Source: Castanea sativa
Lineage: Eukaryota > Streptophyta > Magnoliopsida > Fagales > Fagaceae
Length of the DNA: 64,000 nucleotides
Assembly: GCF_040712315.1 (NCBI RefSeq)
Contig: NC_134021.1
Coordinates: 45,385,501-45,449,500, forward strand
Direction: 5' to 3'
This document shows positions 22,740 to 35,306 of this stretch, one piece after another (the stretch's first letter is position 1; each line of letters opens with the position of its first letter). A program made the position numbers and the translations under genes. The notes under the pieces were generated by a model. The model was not told the origin of the DNA and ran no database searches. It worked only from the letters and a program-made list of their open reading frames with translations.

Positions 22740-24490
22740 AGATGTATAGTGTGATGTATGTATGAAATAGGTACACATTTCATTCGGATTAAATTTTTTT
22801 ATAAAAAATAATACCGCATAAAAAACGGAATTGATAAAACTGTAAGTAAATGTAATTATGGGTATACTATATATGAATATAATTTAATTGCATACTTATA
22901 TAATTTTATAAGATTTTATAAAAATTGAACTAAATAAACATTTAATAAATTTAGTAGTGTATCTTTTTTCCAAAATTTTAGTTGCGATTTTAAGGAATAT
23001 ACATCACGAATGAATAAAAATGTTTAATATATTCTTTCATTCACTTTCTTACCAAAAAGCCAAAGAATAAGAAAAAAAAAATTGTTCAACTTTAATGTGT
23101 TGTTGTGAATACATACGTCCCATGCACATTCTTCCAAACGGTACATAATTCATGTTGTATTTAATACAAAATACATTTTCCGTCCAATAAATTAAGTCGC
23201 TAATTTTATGCATTATTTCAAACAGGTTCAAAATAGACAATGATAACTTAAATAAGAGCATTGCATTTTCATATGTTTTCGTATAATAAACCGTGGAAAA
23301 TAAGCCATTGCAAGAGAGAGACCTAAACAAAAGGTATAACAACAGAAAAAACAAGAACCAAAATGAAGTAACAGAATTCTGACAAATTGAAATAAAAACA
23401 AAACGAAATACCTAGGTCTTCTCTAGCCACAAAATCAAGTACATAAAATTAATACTAGCATGTAAGTCAAAATGTTTATTGATTTTCAATGGTCTATGGC
23501 TAATGCACATTGTCTTCCCTTTATAACATCACCTCTCAATTGTATTTTACGTAATCCAGTTTTCCAACACATAAAATTCGAAGGGCAAATTACTTTGTTC
23601 CTTTCAACGCCTCTACCTGAATAAGTGAATAAATACATGAATTATCCTAGAAGAAAAAGAAGAAGAAGAATGAATTAATCCAGGTGTCCATCTTCAAAGA
23701 GATTCAAGAATTATATCAATCTCTTTAAACTCGACAAACACATCTACCACCAATTTCTTGATCTCTAGTTCTCTAAAGTTCCTACGAAGACAACACTTTG
23801 GTGAAATGTAAGAAGATCACTCTCTTGATATCTCATCTTTCATGAATATCTCCACTTGGGTAGTACAAGAAAAGTTTACCAAATTCCTTCCACCTTTCAG
23901 GGTGGAAGTAATTTTTATTCAGCGATATGGTTTAAAAAAGATAGACTCTTATCAGTTCTTACCATCCGAAGGGTCACCAAACAGCCTATTGCCTATAGCT
24001 CGACCCAGTAGTTCGACGGCCCACCAGGCTAATTGTAGTCCAACTTGTTGTTATTAAGGCCCATGGGTAGCCCAATGGGTTAGTCTAAGTGCTAGGTTTT
24101 ATGCTCATGTGGGCCCGATAGGCTAACCCATTAGCCCAGCATGTTGGCCCAACCTGCTACAAAGCTCAATAACTCAGCATTCATAACAAAAATAAATAGG
24201 GGAAGTATGAGGAATTGGGGATTAATCTTGAGACATTATAAAATATTATTTTTAAAAGCAATTCCCTAATCACTAAGATACTTAAAGTGATCATGATAAA
24301 CTTAATTTAGTAAATATATATTTTTCTAGTAGTCTAGCAACTTTGCATGAACCATTTGGACATTTATATTATTAAAAGATTTTAAAAAATCCATTTAAAA
24401 CCTTAATAAAAAAAAATTAAATAGGTTTCCATCAACAAAACAAAAAATTAAATAGATTTTACCATAAAAAATTTTAAGTAAGTTTTAAAT
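22740..24490. other. Downstream region of unit A, no gene
   Basis: AT-rich; aligned with 39475-41270 of unit C. 23660-23930 also resembles 41830-42010, the 3' flank of the RRP12-like gene (ATTCCTTGATCTCTGCAATT versus ATTTCTTGATCTCTAGTTCT). This suggests the TPD1-like copies were duplicated together with the neighbouring gene's tail. A GC-richer run of CCCA/GGCC words at 23975-24170 recurs at 40835-41030. Confidence 0.6.
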
Positions 24491-24493
24491 TCT

Positions 24494-24703
24494 TTGATTC
24501 TTCCCAATGTTGGATACAATGCAATGACAGGTAGATATGAAGATCTCAGTGCTGTAGTTGCAGGTCCTTGTCATGTTTCAAGGTGTGCACGTGAAAATGC
24601 TGTGTCAATTGCGGGTGTAGTTCTAGCCACTCAGGCTGTGTTGGTGGAAAAGATAAAGAAGCCTAAGCCAGCCATCCATCATGCTATAGGCATAACTTCT
24701 TAA
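24494..24703 (+). pseudogene. Chaperonin-60 alpha-like last-exon fragment
   Basis: Encodes NVGYNAMTGRYEDLSA, then SRCARENAVSIAGVVLATQA and VLVEKIKKPKPA. This is the C-terminal end of plant plastid Cpn60 alpha-type chaperonins, with the typical K/P tail. Only about 65 residues remain with no upstream exons nearby; changes such as VVAGPCH in place of a usual G-x-IDP stretch look like decay. Tail codons recur at 35307-35343. Confidence 0.75.
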
Positions 24704-24799
24704 AGAAAAGATAGGAAAAGATTACTTGGAAAGCTAGTTGAAAGCTGGGAAAGGCCTGTGTGTGTCACATTGTTTTGAAACAAAAAATTTGAATTACAG

Positions 24800-25250
24800 T
24801 TCCATTTTGTCCACTAAAGTTCTATTCAGTCCAATTTAGTCCATTCTGTCTTGTTTAGTCCACTTTAGTCCATTTAATCCACATTTGCCCTATTCGGTCC
24901 ATAGGTCCTATTTTGTCCACTTCAGTTCTATTCAGTCCATTCTATCCACTTTGGTCCTATTTGGTCTATTTTGTCCACTTTGATCTTATTCAGTCCATTC
25001 TGTCTACTTTTGTTCTAATTAGTCCTATTCGATCCACATTGCTACTATTCGGTCTATTCTAACTACTTCAGTCCTATTTAGGCCATTCAGTTCACTTTGG
25101 TCTTATTCGGTCCAATTTTTCCACTTTAGATATATTCAGTCCATTCTGTTCATTTTGGTCCTATGTCATCCACTTCGGTCCTATTTGGTCTAATTTGGTC
25201 CCGTTCGGTCAATTATATCCACTTCGGTCCATTCATTCTTATCTAGTCCA
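24800..25250. repeat. Irregular GGTCC/AGTCCA-rich repeat tract
   Basis: Dozens of loosely spaced words of type TTCGGTCC, TTCAGTCCATT, TTTTGTCCACTT, with no fixed period (mostly 8-17 bp apart). It directly follows the chaperonin scrap and recurs at 35445-36005 in unit B. Confidence 0.85.
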
Positions 25251-26239
25251 TATGGTTGTGATATTGATGTTAAATATTGATAATGTTCCACAACCACGAA
25301 CTTGCGCTTCTTCTTGTTGGTGCAAACACAATGATAATGGAAATAACACGAAGAAAAACTGAATAATACTTCTAAATTTTTATTAGTTTAAAGAAAAAGA
25401 TTACACAACACTATTTGGACTGAGACGCGGCACTCGCTCTCTTTAAGGAGATTCAAGCCCTTGGTTGGCTAAACTTTGTAACCAGTGCAGACCGTCTCTG
25501 ACTTGTCTCCCCCACGATACAACAGCCGAACAAGTGTCATATGGCTAGAACAACCTCTGCACAAAGTGTTCAAACCCAAAGCTCCACCAGAAAGAACACC
25601 CTTCCTTGTCAAGAATCTCTCTATTATCCCCCACTCATTTTAATATTAAATTTTAGTTAAAGAGAGATTGCCAAGCAAAGATGGGTCACTATGCATCACG
25701 AAGGTGTGCTCTGCATTGAACCTTTACCTAGTAAAACAGCAATCTCAACTCCAGAGTCGTAGTGGTCTCCGACTTGAACTAGGACTGCTTTAGGGAAAAT
25801 AAGCGTCACTGCTTACACATAACAACCCAGGTGTTGACATGAGCTTTTATAGCTAGCACTTTACGGCCATGTGCTGATCTCGGTTTCATGAGTGTATTTG
25901 AGATTAAGACCAAATCTCATAGGGAGCGGCCCCACCCCCACACTCACATAGGTGAAATTTTGTCAAGGGTGCTCCTGTAATTCTGACACCCTACTCATAC
26001 GAGTTACAAATTTCATTAAGAGTTTTTTACTCAACCTCTCCACATTATAGGATAAATGTACTTACATCATAGAGATGAACAATTAAAAAATTATTTACAA
26101 AATAAATAATTAAAAAAATAAATTGTGCATTTCTTACGACCATCGTATGATTCATTTTTTCCATTGAACCTAATTCTCAGGATCTCTGGTCTTTGGGTTG
26201 GGTTTCCTCATACATGGCTCATGATTCTATGGACTTTAG

Positions 26240-27932
26240 TCTCATCCCCCTCGATGTATTCCAGACTCTATCTTTTGCCAAGGCCTTGGTAAATGGATCT
26301 GCAAGATTATCATTAGATTTAATATAATCCACAATTATGATGCCACTACTCAAATAAGATCGCACGGTATTGTGCTTTCTTCTTATAGGTCTGGATTTAC
26401 CATTGTAATAACGGTTTCTAACTCTACCAATTGCAGCAGTGCTATCACAGTGAATTAATATAAGTGGAATTGGCTTTTCTCAAAGTGGAATTTCATATAA
26501 CAAATCTCTAAGCCAATTTGCCTCTTCACTAACTAAAGCTAATGCTATAAATTCAGCTTCCATTGTTGAATTAGCAATTATTGTTTGCTTTTTAGATTTC
26601 CAACAAATGGCACCACTACCTAAGGTAAAAATATAACCAGTGGTAGAGAGAGAATCACCTGACAAAGTATTCCAATCGGCATCACTAAAACCTGCAATTA
26701 CAGCAGGTTATTTTTTATAAAACAAGCCATAACATTTGGTACCAATTAAATATCTCATGACTCGCTCAATAGCTAGTCAATGATCTTTACTAGGCTTGCT
26801 AGTAAACCTGCTTAGCACTCCTACTACATATGCAATGTCAGGTCTAGTACAATCAGTAGCATAACGCAAACTACTAATGATGCTAGCATAATCCTTTTGA
26901 TTAAAAATCTCATCATCATTATTCACAGGAAATAAATGAACACTAGAATCAAAAGGAGTAGCTACACTTTTGTGATCATGAAAATTATATTTTCTCAATA
27001 TTTTATCAACATAATGTGATTGATCAAGATATATTCCATCACATGTTTTTGTAATTTTCATGCCCAAAATAAAATTAGCCTCACCAAGATCTTTCATATC
27101 AAAATGGCTTTTAAGTATATTTTTTGTCTCATTTATAATATGCATATTTGAGCCAAAAATCAACATATCATCCATATAGAGGCTAATAATAACATGTAAA
27201 TTATTCCATGATTTAAAATAAATACATTTATCATATTCATTTGATTTATAACCATTCTCAATCATGCAGGAATCAAACTTTTCATGTCACTGTTTAGGTG
27301 TTTGTTTTAAGCCATATAGGGATTTAGTTAGCTTACATACCTTGCTTTCTTATCCAGACTCTACAAAGCCTTCGGGTTGATCCATATAAATCTCTTCCTC
27401 TAGGTCCCCATTTAGAAAAGCAGTTTTTACATCCATTTGATGAATTTTCAAATCAAAGATTGCAGCAATAGCAATTAACAATCTAATAGATGTAATTCTC
27501 GTTACTAGAGAAAAAAATAGCAAAGAAATCAAGATCAGCTTTTTGTTTAAAGCCTTTTGCAACAAGTCTTGCTTTAAACTTATCTATTGATCCATCCGGT
27601 TTCAACTTTTTTCTAAGGACCCATTTACAACCTATGGTCTTACAACCCGATGGAAGATCTATTAATTTCCAAGTTTTATTAGAAATTAGAGATTCCATCT
27701 CATCATTTATAACCTCTTTCCAAAATATAGCATCACGTGATGTTAAGACCTCTTTTAAATTTTGGGGATTTTCCTCAATGTTAAAAACATAATAATCAAG
27801 ACCAAAATCCTTTTCAACTCTAGCTCTTTTACTCCTTCTAGGTTCCATTTCAAAATTTTCTTGATTTTGTAAATGTGAAGTAGAAGAACTAGGTTGTGAC
27901 AAAATATTTTCTTTACCCCCACTATTTTTCAA
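26240..27932 (-). pseudogene. copia reverse transcriptase and RNase H
   Basis: RT pieces: 27932-27483 (WKLIDLPSGCKTIGCKWVLR, FKARLVAKGFKQ), 27565-27350 (QMDVKTAFLNGDLEEEIYMD) and 27265-26777 (LYMDDMLIFGSNM, with the YxDD catalytic box). RNase H: 26665-26480 ([16 protein letters not shown]), continuing to about 26240 (DSTAAIGRVRNRYYN-like, NLADPFTKALA). Frameshifts near 27500 and stops near 27300 and 26770 inactivate it. Confidence 0.85.
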
Positions 27933-28099
27933 TTTAAAAGGAAATTTTTCTTCATGAAAAATTGCATCACCGGATTCAAAAATTATTTTGTTTTCAAGAT
28001 CAAAAAATCTATAGGCTACACTATTAAATGCATAACCAAGAAAAGCACAGGTAGTAACTCTTATACCTAATTTAGGTATTTTAGGGTCAGTAAGCCTTA

Positions 28100-29228
28100 C
28101 ATAAGCAAGACAACCTCATACTCTCAAATATCCCAAATTTGGCTTATGTCCTTTCCACATCTCAAAAGGTGTGGTGTGTGACTTTTTATGTGGCACCCTA
28201 TTCAAAACATGACATGCAGTTGAAATAGCTTCACCCCAAAAATGTAAAGGTGCACCAGATTCAATTAACATGGCATTTGTTAACTCAATTAAAGTTCTAT
28301 TTTTTCTTTCAGCCACACCATTAGAAGCAGGTGAATATGGTGCAGTAGTTTCATGGATAATTCACAAAGACTAAACAAATGAGTTGAATGCACTTGATTC
28401 ATACTCACGGCCTCTATCACTTCTTATTTTTTTTATTTTTCTACCGAATTGATTTTCAACTTCTTTTAAAAAATCTTGAAATTTTTCAAAAGCATCACTT
28501 TTATTTTTCAATAAATAAATAGTTGTATATTTTGAGAAATTATCAATAAAAGTGATAATATATCTATTTCCTCCATGAGTTAAAATTCCATCAAATTCAC
28601 ATAAATCGGAGTGAATTAACTCAAGCAATTCGGTATTTCTTACAACACTTTTATGAGACATTTTTGTAATCTTAGCTTGACTACAAGTTTCACATTTTTC
28701 AAAATCTTTTGACAGTCTTGGAATTAATCCTAAACTACTCATGATTCCCACATATCTACTATTTATATGACACAAACGAGCATACCAAAAATTAACAGAA
28801 GAAAGCATATAAACTGAACTGGTAGATGCTTTATTATTCTCAACATTCAATTTAAACATTTCATCACAAGCATAACCCTTGCCCACAAATAATCCATTTT
28901 TAGTGATTACATAATTATCAGATTCCATAGTTTGCTTGAAGCCAGCCTTGTTAAGCAAAAAACTTGACATCAAATTCTTCCTTATGGACGGAGTGTAAAG
29001 TACATCTTTCAATGTTAGCATACGTCCAGAAGTAAATTTCAACTCAACCTCACCACTCCCAAGAACCTTGGTTTTGCTAGAGTCACCAAGCATAACAGTT
29101 TTTTCTTCTTCAAAAGGAGTGTACAACTTAAACCTATTTTGGTCATAGCAGACATGACTATTAGCACCAGAATCTGCCCACCACCCTTCAACATATTGCA
29201 CCATATTGATGTTTGTAATCATAGCCAC
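28100..29228 (-). pseudogene. copia protease and integrase
   Basis: 29228-28371 holds the aspartic protease ([12 protein letters not shown], with the DSG active site), the GAG pre-integrase HxxxxC region (CHINSRYVG...CETCSQAK) and the integrase core ([35 protein letters not shown]). A stop at about 28370 separates it from 28316-28116 (AERKNRTLIELTNAML, with the last catalytic Glu region, and FEMWKGHKPNLGYLRV). Recognisable but interrupted. Confidence 0.85.
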
Positions 29229-29239
29229 TAAAGGCTCTT

Positions 29240-29760
29240 CGGTTACGTTAGCCTACGGGACAAATTCACGTTTCCGAAATTTGCAAAATCGAGCAATATG
29301 CCCACTCTTACCTCAGACAAAACAGGATCTATTAAATTGATCTTGTGAAGGGGTCCTTGGTTCTTATTGTAATTTTTATTCGGGTTTCCCCTTCCTTGAG
29401 GTGATCTATTATTGTTTTTCAAGGCTTTCTTTTTTTGCTTCAATTGACCATTTCTAGGAAAATGATTTTTTGGCATATTATTATTGGATGAAATAAGGTT
29501 TACCTTTGTGGTGGAATTACCATTGCTTTCTTGTGTTATGAGTGAACTCCCTCCAAGATTGTGGTAGTTTGTCAATTATGCCAGCTACCACCAAATTGTC
29601 TTCGATCTTTATGCCTTCGAATCTCAACTCTGCTACAATCATTTGAAAGTCTTGTACTTGATCCATCACCGATTTTCCATCCACCATTTGGTAACGGAAA
29701 AATCTACTAGCAGCATACTTCTTTGCACCTGCCTCCTCGGTATCATAATAACACGAATAA
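29240..29760 (-). pseudogene. copia gag with damaged zinc knuckle
   Basis: Gag core words: [41 protein letters not shown] frameshift follows near 29560. The downstream basic region leads to a CCHC knuckle readable in another frame (C-F-V-stop-G-K-S-G-H-I-A-R-F-C, about 29270-29312), whose second Cys codon is now TGA. It cannot make a functional gag. Confidence 0.8.
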
Positions 29761-29994
29761 AAACACCTCCACCCTTCACCTCCCCCTTGCGCACATATCT
29801 GGCACAATATTTGAGACAATTCATGTTAGCCCATTAATCACTATAATTAAAAAGAACAAAATAGTCTCTCTCCTTTTCAATGTGGGATTAAACATTTTCA
29901 CTAACTCTTCATCTTCCACATTCACTCCTACATCTTTACATTAATGTTATAAAATTTATTCATTTTAATTATTTAATATTAAAATGCTCCAACA

Positions 29995-30978
29995 CTTCTT
30001 ATTATCTTTTCAGTGGAAAATTCTTACATTCCACTGTGCCCCTTCTAATCTTCCCGTGCCTATATCCAAAACATAAGCTTTCCGTTTCTATTGAATACCG
30101 ATAATATATCCGCAAAACTGCGGGAACTCATGAAGCTATATATGAACTATCCTGTGAGAACAATCATACATACGGTGCTATATATACTTATTTAAATAAA
30201 TTACTAAGTAGAGTAAAAATCCCATAAAAGCAAACATTTAAATTTGCAGACACATAAAAAATGAAAGAGTTTTATAGAAAGGCTGGGCTCTGATAGTGAT
30301 CATAACCATCCAATTAAGATTTAAGAAGTCAATTATTGCAACTCAATTCCCCTCTATCATGTCCCACATTTCTCCAAGCATGACTCGAGAGCTTGTCTAG
30401 CACTGCAGTTTGAACATATCTGCTAAATATGTTTTCAACATTCACCATTCACTCTCCACCAAAACGTGAAGCAGATTGGGGATGGGGGCGTGATTTTGAT
30501 CCCAACGTGAGACCTTCATTTAGCTTCTTCTTCTTTTTTTTAATTTTAATATCAGGCAGCAGTACACGTGATAACTGAGTTGATATAAAAATCATTTTTT
30601 ATATAACGATGACACATTTGATATTAAGAACCAAATTAATATAGCAAAAATCATAGGAACTAAATTTGTAATTAACCCTTTAAGAAAAGGGGGGGGGGGG
30701 GGGTTATGCATGGCAATACAGCTTTTTTCATACAAAAAATTACTATAGGGATGCTCTCTAAAAAAAAACTATATATATGGGTGACACATATTGTATGCAT
30801 ATTCAGCACGACATATTACTGTTTGGCATTAGGGCCATTTTTACACGTGTCTTTATTGTATTAGAAATTTGAAGGAAGAACAAAGGCCAACTCAACAAAT
30901 GAACAACTCGCCAAGCTCAAACTAGCACTATACTATCTTGTAATGATTCTTCTTTTCTCTAAAACACTTGAATAGCAA
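29995..30978. other. AT-rich spacer, no gene
   Basis: A poly-G run lies at 30691-30703. Nothing else recognised before the TPD1-like remnant. Confidence 0.5.
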
Positions 30979-31060
30979 TGACTCGAGGTATGCTTGGGAC
31001 ACTTCATTTTTATTTCAGCCACGTTCTTCCCAAATAAATTGTTCTTAAGGAGGTTTCACA
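30979..31060 (+). pseudogene. 3'-end remnant of a TPD1-like gene
   Basis: Matches the last codons of TPD1-like exon 2: TATGCTTGGGACACTTCATT, then a stop in the context AATTGTTCTTAAGGAGGTTT. It runs straight into the conserved 3' UTR. The rest of the gene is absent, so an older tandem copy existed upstream of copy 2. Unit A starts in the same UTR at 19186. Confidence 0.8.
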
Positions 31061-31925
31061 GAGTTTCTGACATTCTTATTTGTAGATTTAGATCATTTTT
31101 TGGTCAAAATAAGAGCTCTATTTATGTACCGGGTTTAATTAATTGCTCCATTTATTATCATGGGAAGCATGAAATTTTGATTTTCAAATCTTCATATTTC
31201 GTGTTATAGGAAATGTTTTGGTTATTATAATTTATTTTGGCTTGATTTTTTCCATATAACCCGTTAGATCAAGATGTCATGCGTGAATTCAATATAAGGA
31301 AAATGTTTCGCTCTAAAACAATTTTGAGGGAAACCCTTCAAATTTCTCCTATATCTTTTTATTGTATGTAAATTTTGAAATTTTAACTTTTTGGATTACA
31401 TATTTTTATTATATCCTCCATACTTGCAAAAGTTTAAGAATATCAAAGATCAAAAGCTATGTTATAAATCAAATGTTTAAATTTAAAATTTTTGTGGTAT
31501 AAATTATGTATAAAAAATAAGTTTATTGATCAAATAATAAATAATATTAGATTTGAACGAAATTTGACATGCATGTCAAAAATGTATTGAAAATGTAATA
31601 TAACAGTTGGATTTTCAAAATTCTCATCCACTAAAAAATATAGGGGGAGTTTGAAATGTTGCTCTCCAAAATACCTTGTCCTCAATATTATCTGTAAAAA
31701 GTGCGAGAAAAAAATTATTTAAAAAAAAAAAAAACTGGTGCTATCTAAAGGATTTTTCTTTCAATAAATTTTATGATTCTATATCTTAAAGTAATATTCA
31801 AAATTAACAAATTAAAATTTAAAAAAAAAAAAAAAAACTTTAAATCACAACCGAAAAAAGTTAAATGTATAGCATTGGAAAAAAATAAAAAATAAGTGTC
31901 TTTAATTAACTTATTAAATTTCTTT

Positions 31926-32601
31926 TGTGGGGACCCGAGGACCAAAGATTGGAAGCACCATTGTAACCTTCAGTTGTTCTTTACGAAAAAACATCCATAG
32001 CCTGAGGAGTGAGGTTGCCCGAGGAGAGAATGAGAAGTGACAAGGTGTCCTTGGGGATTATAAGAGATGAAGGTGGGCCGCCTCAGGGGATAAACAAGAT
32101 ATTTGTGGGAGGTTTCTTGTAAAGTCTCGCCTATTCCTCCGCATTAAATGGCTAGCAAGATCCACAGCTCAGCAACTCCTTCCACCACCTTCACCAAAAG
32201 TCTAATGGAACAAGTGTTCATAGGAGATTTAGGAGGATTGAAGATGGAGGGCTAAGATGCAAGTGGCCATGAAGTATATAAAGGAAAAAGACTCTCAAAT
32301 AAAGGGGGATCCAAAGAGAATCAAGAAAAAGAGATCATAGCCAAAACAGTAATTGAGAAAAAGAGAGTGAACAGTACTTGCAACAATCAAGAACATTGTC
32401 CTCAGGTAAGCTTGTAAAGATCCATTTATACATTTAAATCTTAGATTTCTGATTCCTCCTACTCTATTTGTGCCCTCGGGCTAAGCCCAAACTTATTCAT
32501 CCCACTCTCTTCACAAATATTTATTGATTTTGGCCGAGATTTGGAACATCATTCTCACTATTCTAAGTGGGCTTAGGTAAGCCAGATTTCGTGCCCTTAC
32601 A
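31926..32601. mobile_element. Solo LTR, 676 bp, TSD TCTTT
   Basis: Starts TGTGGGGACCCGAGG, ends GTGCCCTTACA, with a perfect 5-bp duplication TCTTT at 31921-31925 and 32602-32606. Unit A holds the empty site (AAATATCTTTCATAAGG, 20021-20037). GTATATAAAGG near 32275 is a candidate TATA. Insertion is therefore younger than the A/B duplication. Confidence 0.93.
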
Positions 32602-32858
32602 TCTTTCATAAGGGTAAATGTCTTCACTAACTTATAAAAATTTAAATTCACAACTAAAAATAACATAGGGTGAAAAAAATTTCACAAAATACTTTTTAAC
32701 TAATAAAATTACTCATTGCTCTTACCCAATATTTCAAATAGGTTCAAAATAGCAATTATAACAAAAATAGAAACGAGTCCATTGAATTTCATTTCATTTT
32801 TAACAACAAACCATGGAATATATAAAGTAAGTGAGAGATATATCTAAAAAAGAATAAT

Positions 32859-33011
32859 GCTAGAGATACAAATAATTTTACAAACGGCTAATATGGTAAA
32901 TGGTTATTGAAAAATGAAAAAGTGATGTTAATGGTAAGTCTAAATTAAAACCAATAAGAACTTAGCCACATCAAAATATTGTAAAATAATTTATAACTGT
33001 AACATTATTCG
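32859..33011. mobile_element. MITE, unit-B copy of the 20290-20470 element
   Basis: Shares AATAATGCTAGAGATACAAA and the CTGTAACATTATT end with the unit A element but has lost about 30 bp internally. Same position in the duplicated unit, so inherited by duplication. Confidence 0.7.
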
Positions 33012-33365
33012 CCTAAGAAAAATGACAACAAAAGAAGAAACCAGAACTAAAGAGTAATAGAATTCTAGGAAAAACCTTCTCAAAAAAAATAAATAATAAT
33101 AAAACAAAACAACAGATCTTCGTGTTTTTTCCAATAGCAAAACCAAGTACAAACCTGAATGTTGTGAATTTCAACTTTTAAAAGAATTGTTCCTCAAAAA
33201 TTAAAAAATTCTTAAGATATTTTCTATTTGCAGAAGAGGGGGGGGGGGGGGTAACATTATTTCTCTAGCAGTTTTTTTTTTTTTTTTAATTCCCTATAAC
33301 AGTATTAGTGTAAAGGAGTTTTGGGGAGGGGAGGTACTTTGACTCCACTTATGTGTGTGTGTGTG

Positions 33366-33366
<1 letters not shown>

Positions 33367-33419
<53 letters not shown>

Positions 33420-33420
33420 A
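33367..33420. repeat. (TA)n microsatellite next to (GT)n
   Basis: GTGTGTGTGTG at 33352-33364 followed by a long TA run with one CA interruption. Unit A has no such run, so it expanded or inserted after duplication. Confidence 0.9.
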
Positions 33421-34169
33421 TGCTAAGTGGTTCCAATAAATTTTATTAAATTTAAATGGTAAGGAAATAAAATTATTTATTGTGTAATATAAATAAATAA
33501 TAAAAATTAAATAATTATTAAAATCTTTGCTTAGATAGAAGGTTAAATAGTTATAAATTCATTTAAAACTTTGCTTTGGTTGAAAACTAAGAGTGAAATA
33601 TGATAGTAATTAAGAGATGATGAGGTGGTAAGCTAAATGAAAGAGTTCTCTTATTCATTGTAGAATAGAAATAAATAACAAAAATTAAATAATTCATTAA
33701 AAATCTTTACTTAGTTAGAAGGTAAAATTGATATACATTTATTCAAAGCTTTGCTTAGATGAAAAATTATCTCTTCACTTTTCTTATTTACCTTGGTAAG
33801 AGATAGAATTTTTTTTTACTAAAATTGTCTTGAAAACAATTTTATCTCACACTAAGTTAAAAAATGATATTCAAAAAATAATTTTTCAACACATTTAAGG
33901 TTGTTGTCAAACATAGGAGAATAAGATAGATTTTTTTATTATTCTTTTTTCCAAATAAATAAATATTATGGAATTCTATCCTATCAAAATTTAAAGGTCT
34001 TTCTAATTAAATAGGTAGTAAAGTTTTGTATGAATAGCTAGATTTAAGTAAAAGATCACGCCAATTAATTCATTTGATTCGAAAATCACTATAAATTACA
34101 CATGACCTAGTTACATTCCATTCAGGAAAAAAGCAGAGAAACGAAGTAGCAGTAGTATTGATTTTAGCA

Positions 34170-34852
34170 ATGGCAGCTTTCATCAAACTTCTTTGTGTAT
34201 TTTTCTTCCTGAGTCTTGTTCGCGATGGTACGTAAAAGATTCATGCAGTGCATGCAATATATCCCTGAAATACATGGCCTTCTTACTACCATGCATATAT
34301 ATTCATTTGGAAGAATTTGTCGCTGCTCTTGATTTTACACACTAGCTAGCTAGAGTCACTCCTACATATATGTCTGTCTTCATTAAATATTTTGATAGTT
34401 ATATATTTTGTTTACCAACTTAAAATAAATTTGAAATTTGTCAATACATTTATTAGTGTTTGTGTTGATGCTTCCTACGGAGTAATAGATTAGATTAATT
34501 TCGGTGTTACTGATTATTTCGTATTTCTTAAATTACAGGAAATGGTCAATGCTCCTTAGACAACGTATCAGTTGTTCAATCAAAAAGCAAATTAGTTGTA
34601 CAACAAAAACCAGTGTGGAATGTGACAATCAATCTTGACTGCCCATGTACTCTCACAGATTTGGTATTAAGCAGCAATGGGTTTCAAACTGTATTACCTC
34701 TTGACCCTACCGTCATAGTTCAAAGCGGAAACCAATTACAAGTCACTGCTGATGGTGGAACGATTGCACCACACTCTAACACTGCCTTCGCCTACGCTTG
34801 GGACACTTCATTTTCATTCAATCCAGTTTCTGGCCAACCAAATTGTTCTTAA
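34170..34852 (+). CDS. TPD1-like small secreted protein, copy 2 (intact)
   Basis: Exons 34170-34227 and 34539-34852 join in phase 1 to give 123 aa. Residues 1-17 are a hydrophobic signal peptide (IKLLCVFFFLSLV). The mature part starts NGQCSLDNVSVVQ, followed by CPCTLTDLVLSSNGFQTVLP, a GGTIAPHSNTAFAYAWDTSF block and a C-terminal NCS. Layout and length fit the TPD1/At1g05835-like apoplastic cysteine proteins. The Cys pair usually seen in LxCxGF and NCLV positions is replaced here by Ser and Gln (LSSNGF, GNQLQV), in all copies. Copy 2 alone keeps Gly before QC, as in the family. No regulator can be read from the sequence. Confidence 0.85.
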
Positions 34853-35189
34853 CTAAGGAGGTTTCGTTTCACAGAGTTTATGATATTCTTTGTGGATTCA
34901 CATTACATGATTTTTGTTGGTCATAGTCAAAATAAGAGCTTGAATTTTATTTGTATGGGATTTTATTTATGCGATCTACCTTAATAATATATATGATAAA
35001 AATTTCGTTGGATATATTATTGAATTTCAACTTTCTAACAATTTTACCGTGGCCATGTTCTTTCATAGCAGCATTTATCTCTCCTTTCATTTTTTATGTT
35101 GCAGCAAGTGAGTGAGCGTGTGTTTTTTTTTTTTTTCTTTTTTCCATTTTTGGGATCTTAAGCAGTTAACTAGTAATGTATGGGACGGA

Positions 35190-35290
35190 AAAAGTGCATT
35201 AAGCCCATTAGTGAGCGCATTAGTGCCAATTTCTTTTGCACTTTCTCCTCTTACAAGTTTTTTTATTTACCTATTTACCAAGAAAAAAAA
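35190..35290 (+). mobile_element. SINE, unit-B copy (internally deleted)
   Basis: Between the direct repeats ATGTATGGGACGGA (35176-35189) and ATGTGTGGGACGGA (35291-35304). Shorter than the unit A copy, lacking the segment with the B-box-like word. Confidence 0.65.
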
Positions 35291-35306
35291 ATGTGTGGGA
35301 CGGAAA

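Larger units (their letters stand above)
19186..24740. repeat. Segmental duplication unit A (TPD1-like copy 1)
   Basis: It opens with the 3' UTR of a lost TPD1-like copy (TTAGATCATTTTTTGTCAAAAT), then shared intergenic DNA, copy 1, a SINE, a stretch resembling the RRP12-like 3' flank, and a chaperonin scrap. 19186-22400 aligns with 31074-35000 (unit B). 22550-24480 aligns with 39280-41260 (unit C). Confidence 0.8.
25271..29994 (-). mobile_element. Ty1/copia retrotransposon, decayed, minus strand
   Basis: Order on the minus strand: LTR remnant (29740-29994, starting TGTTGGAGCATTTT), gag, zinc knuckle, protease, integrase, reverse transcriptase, RNase H (ending near 26240), then a 3' LTR-like region (to about 25271, ending TTTAACA). 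The gag start and primer site are missing: the LTR runs directly into mid-gag at about 29740. The outer ends do not share a clear target-site duplication or matching LTR sequence, so the boundaries are approximate. Confidence 0.8.
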
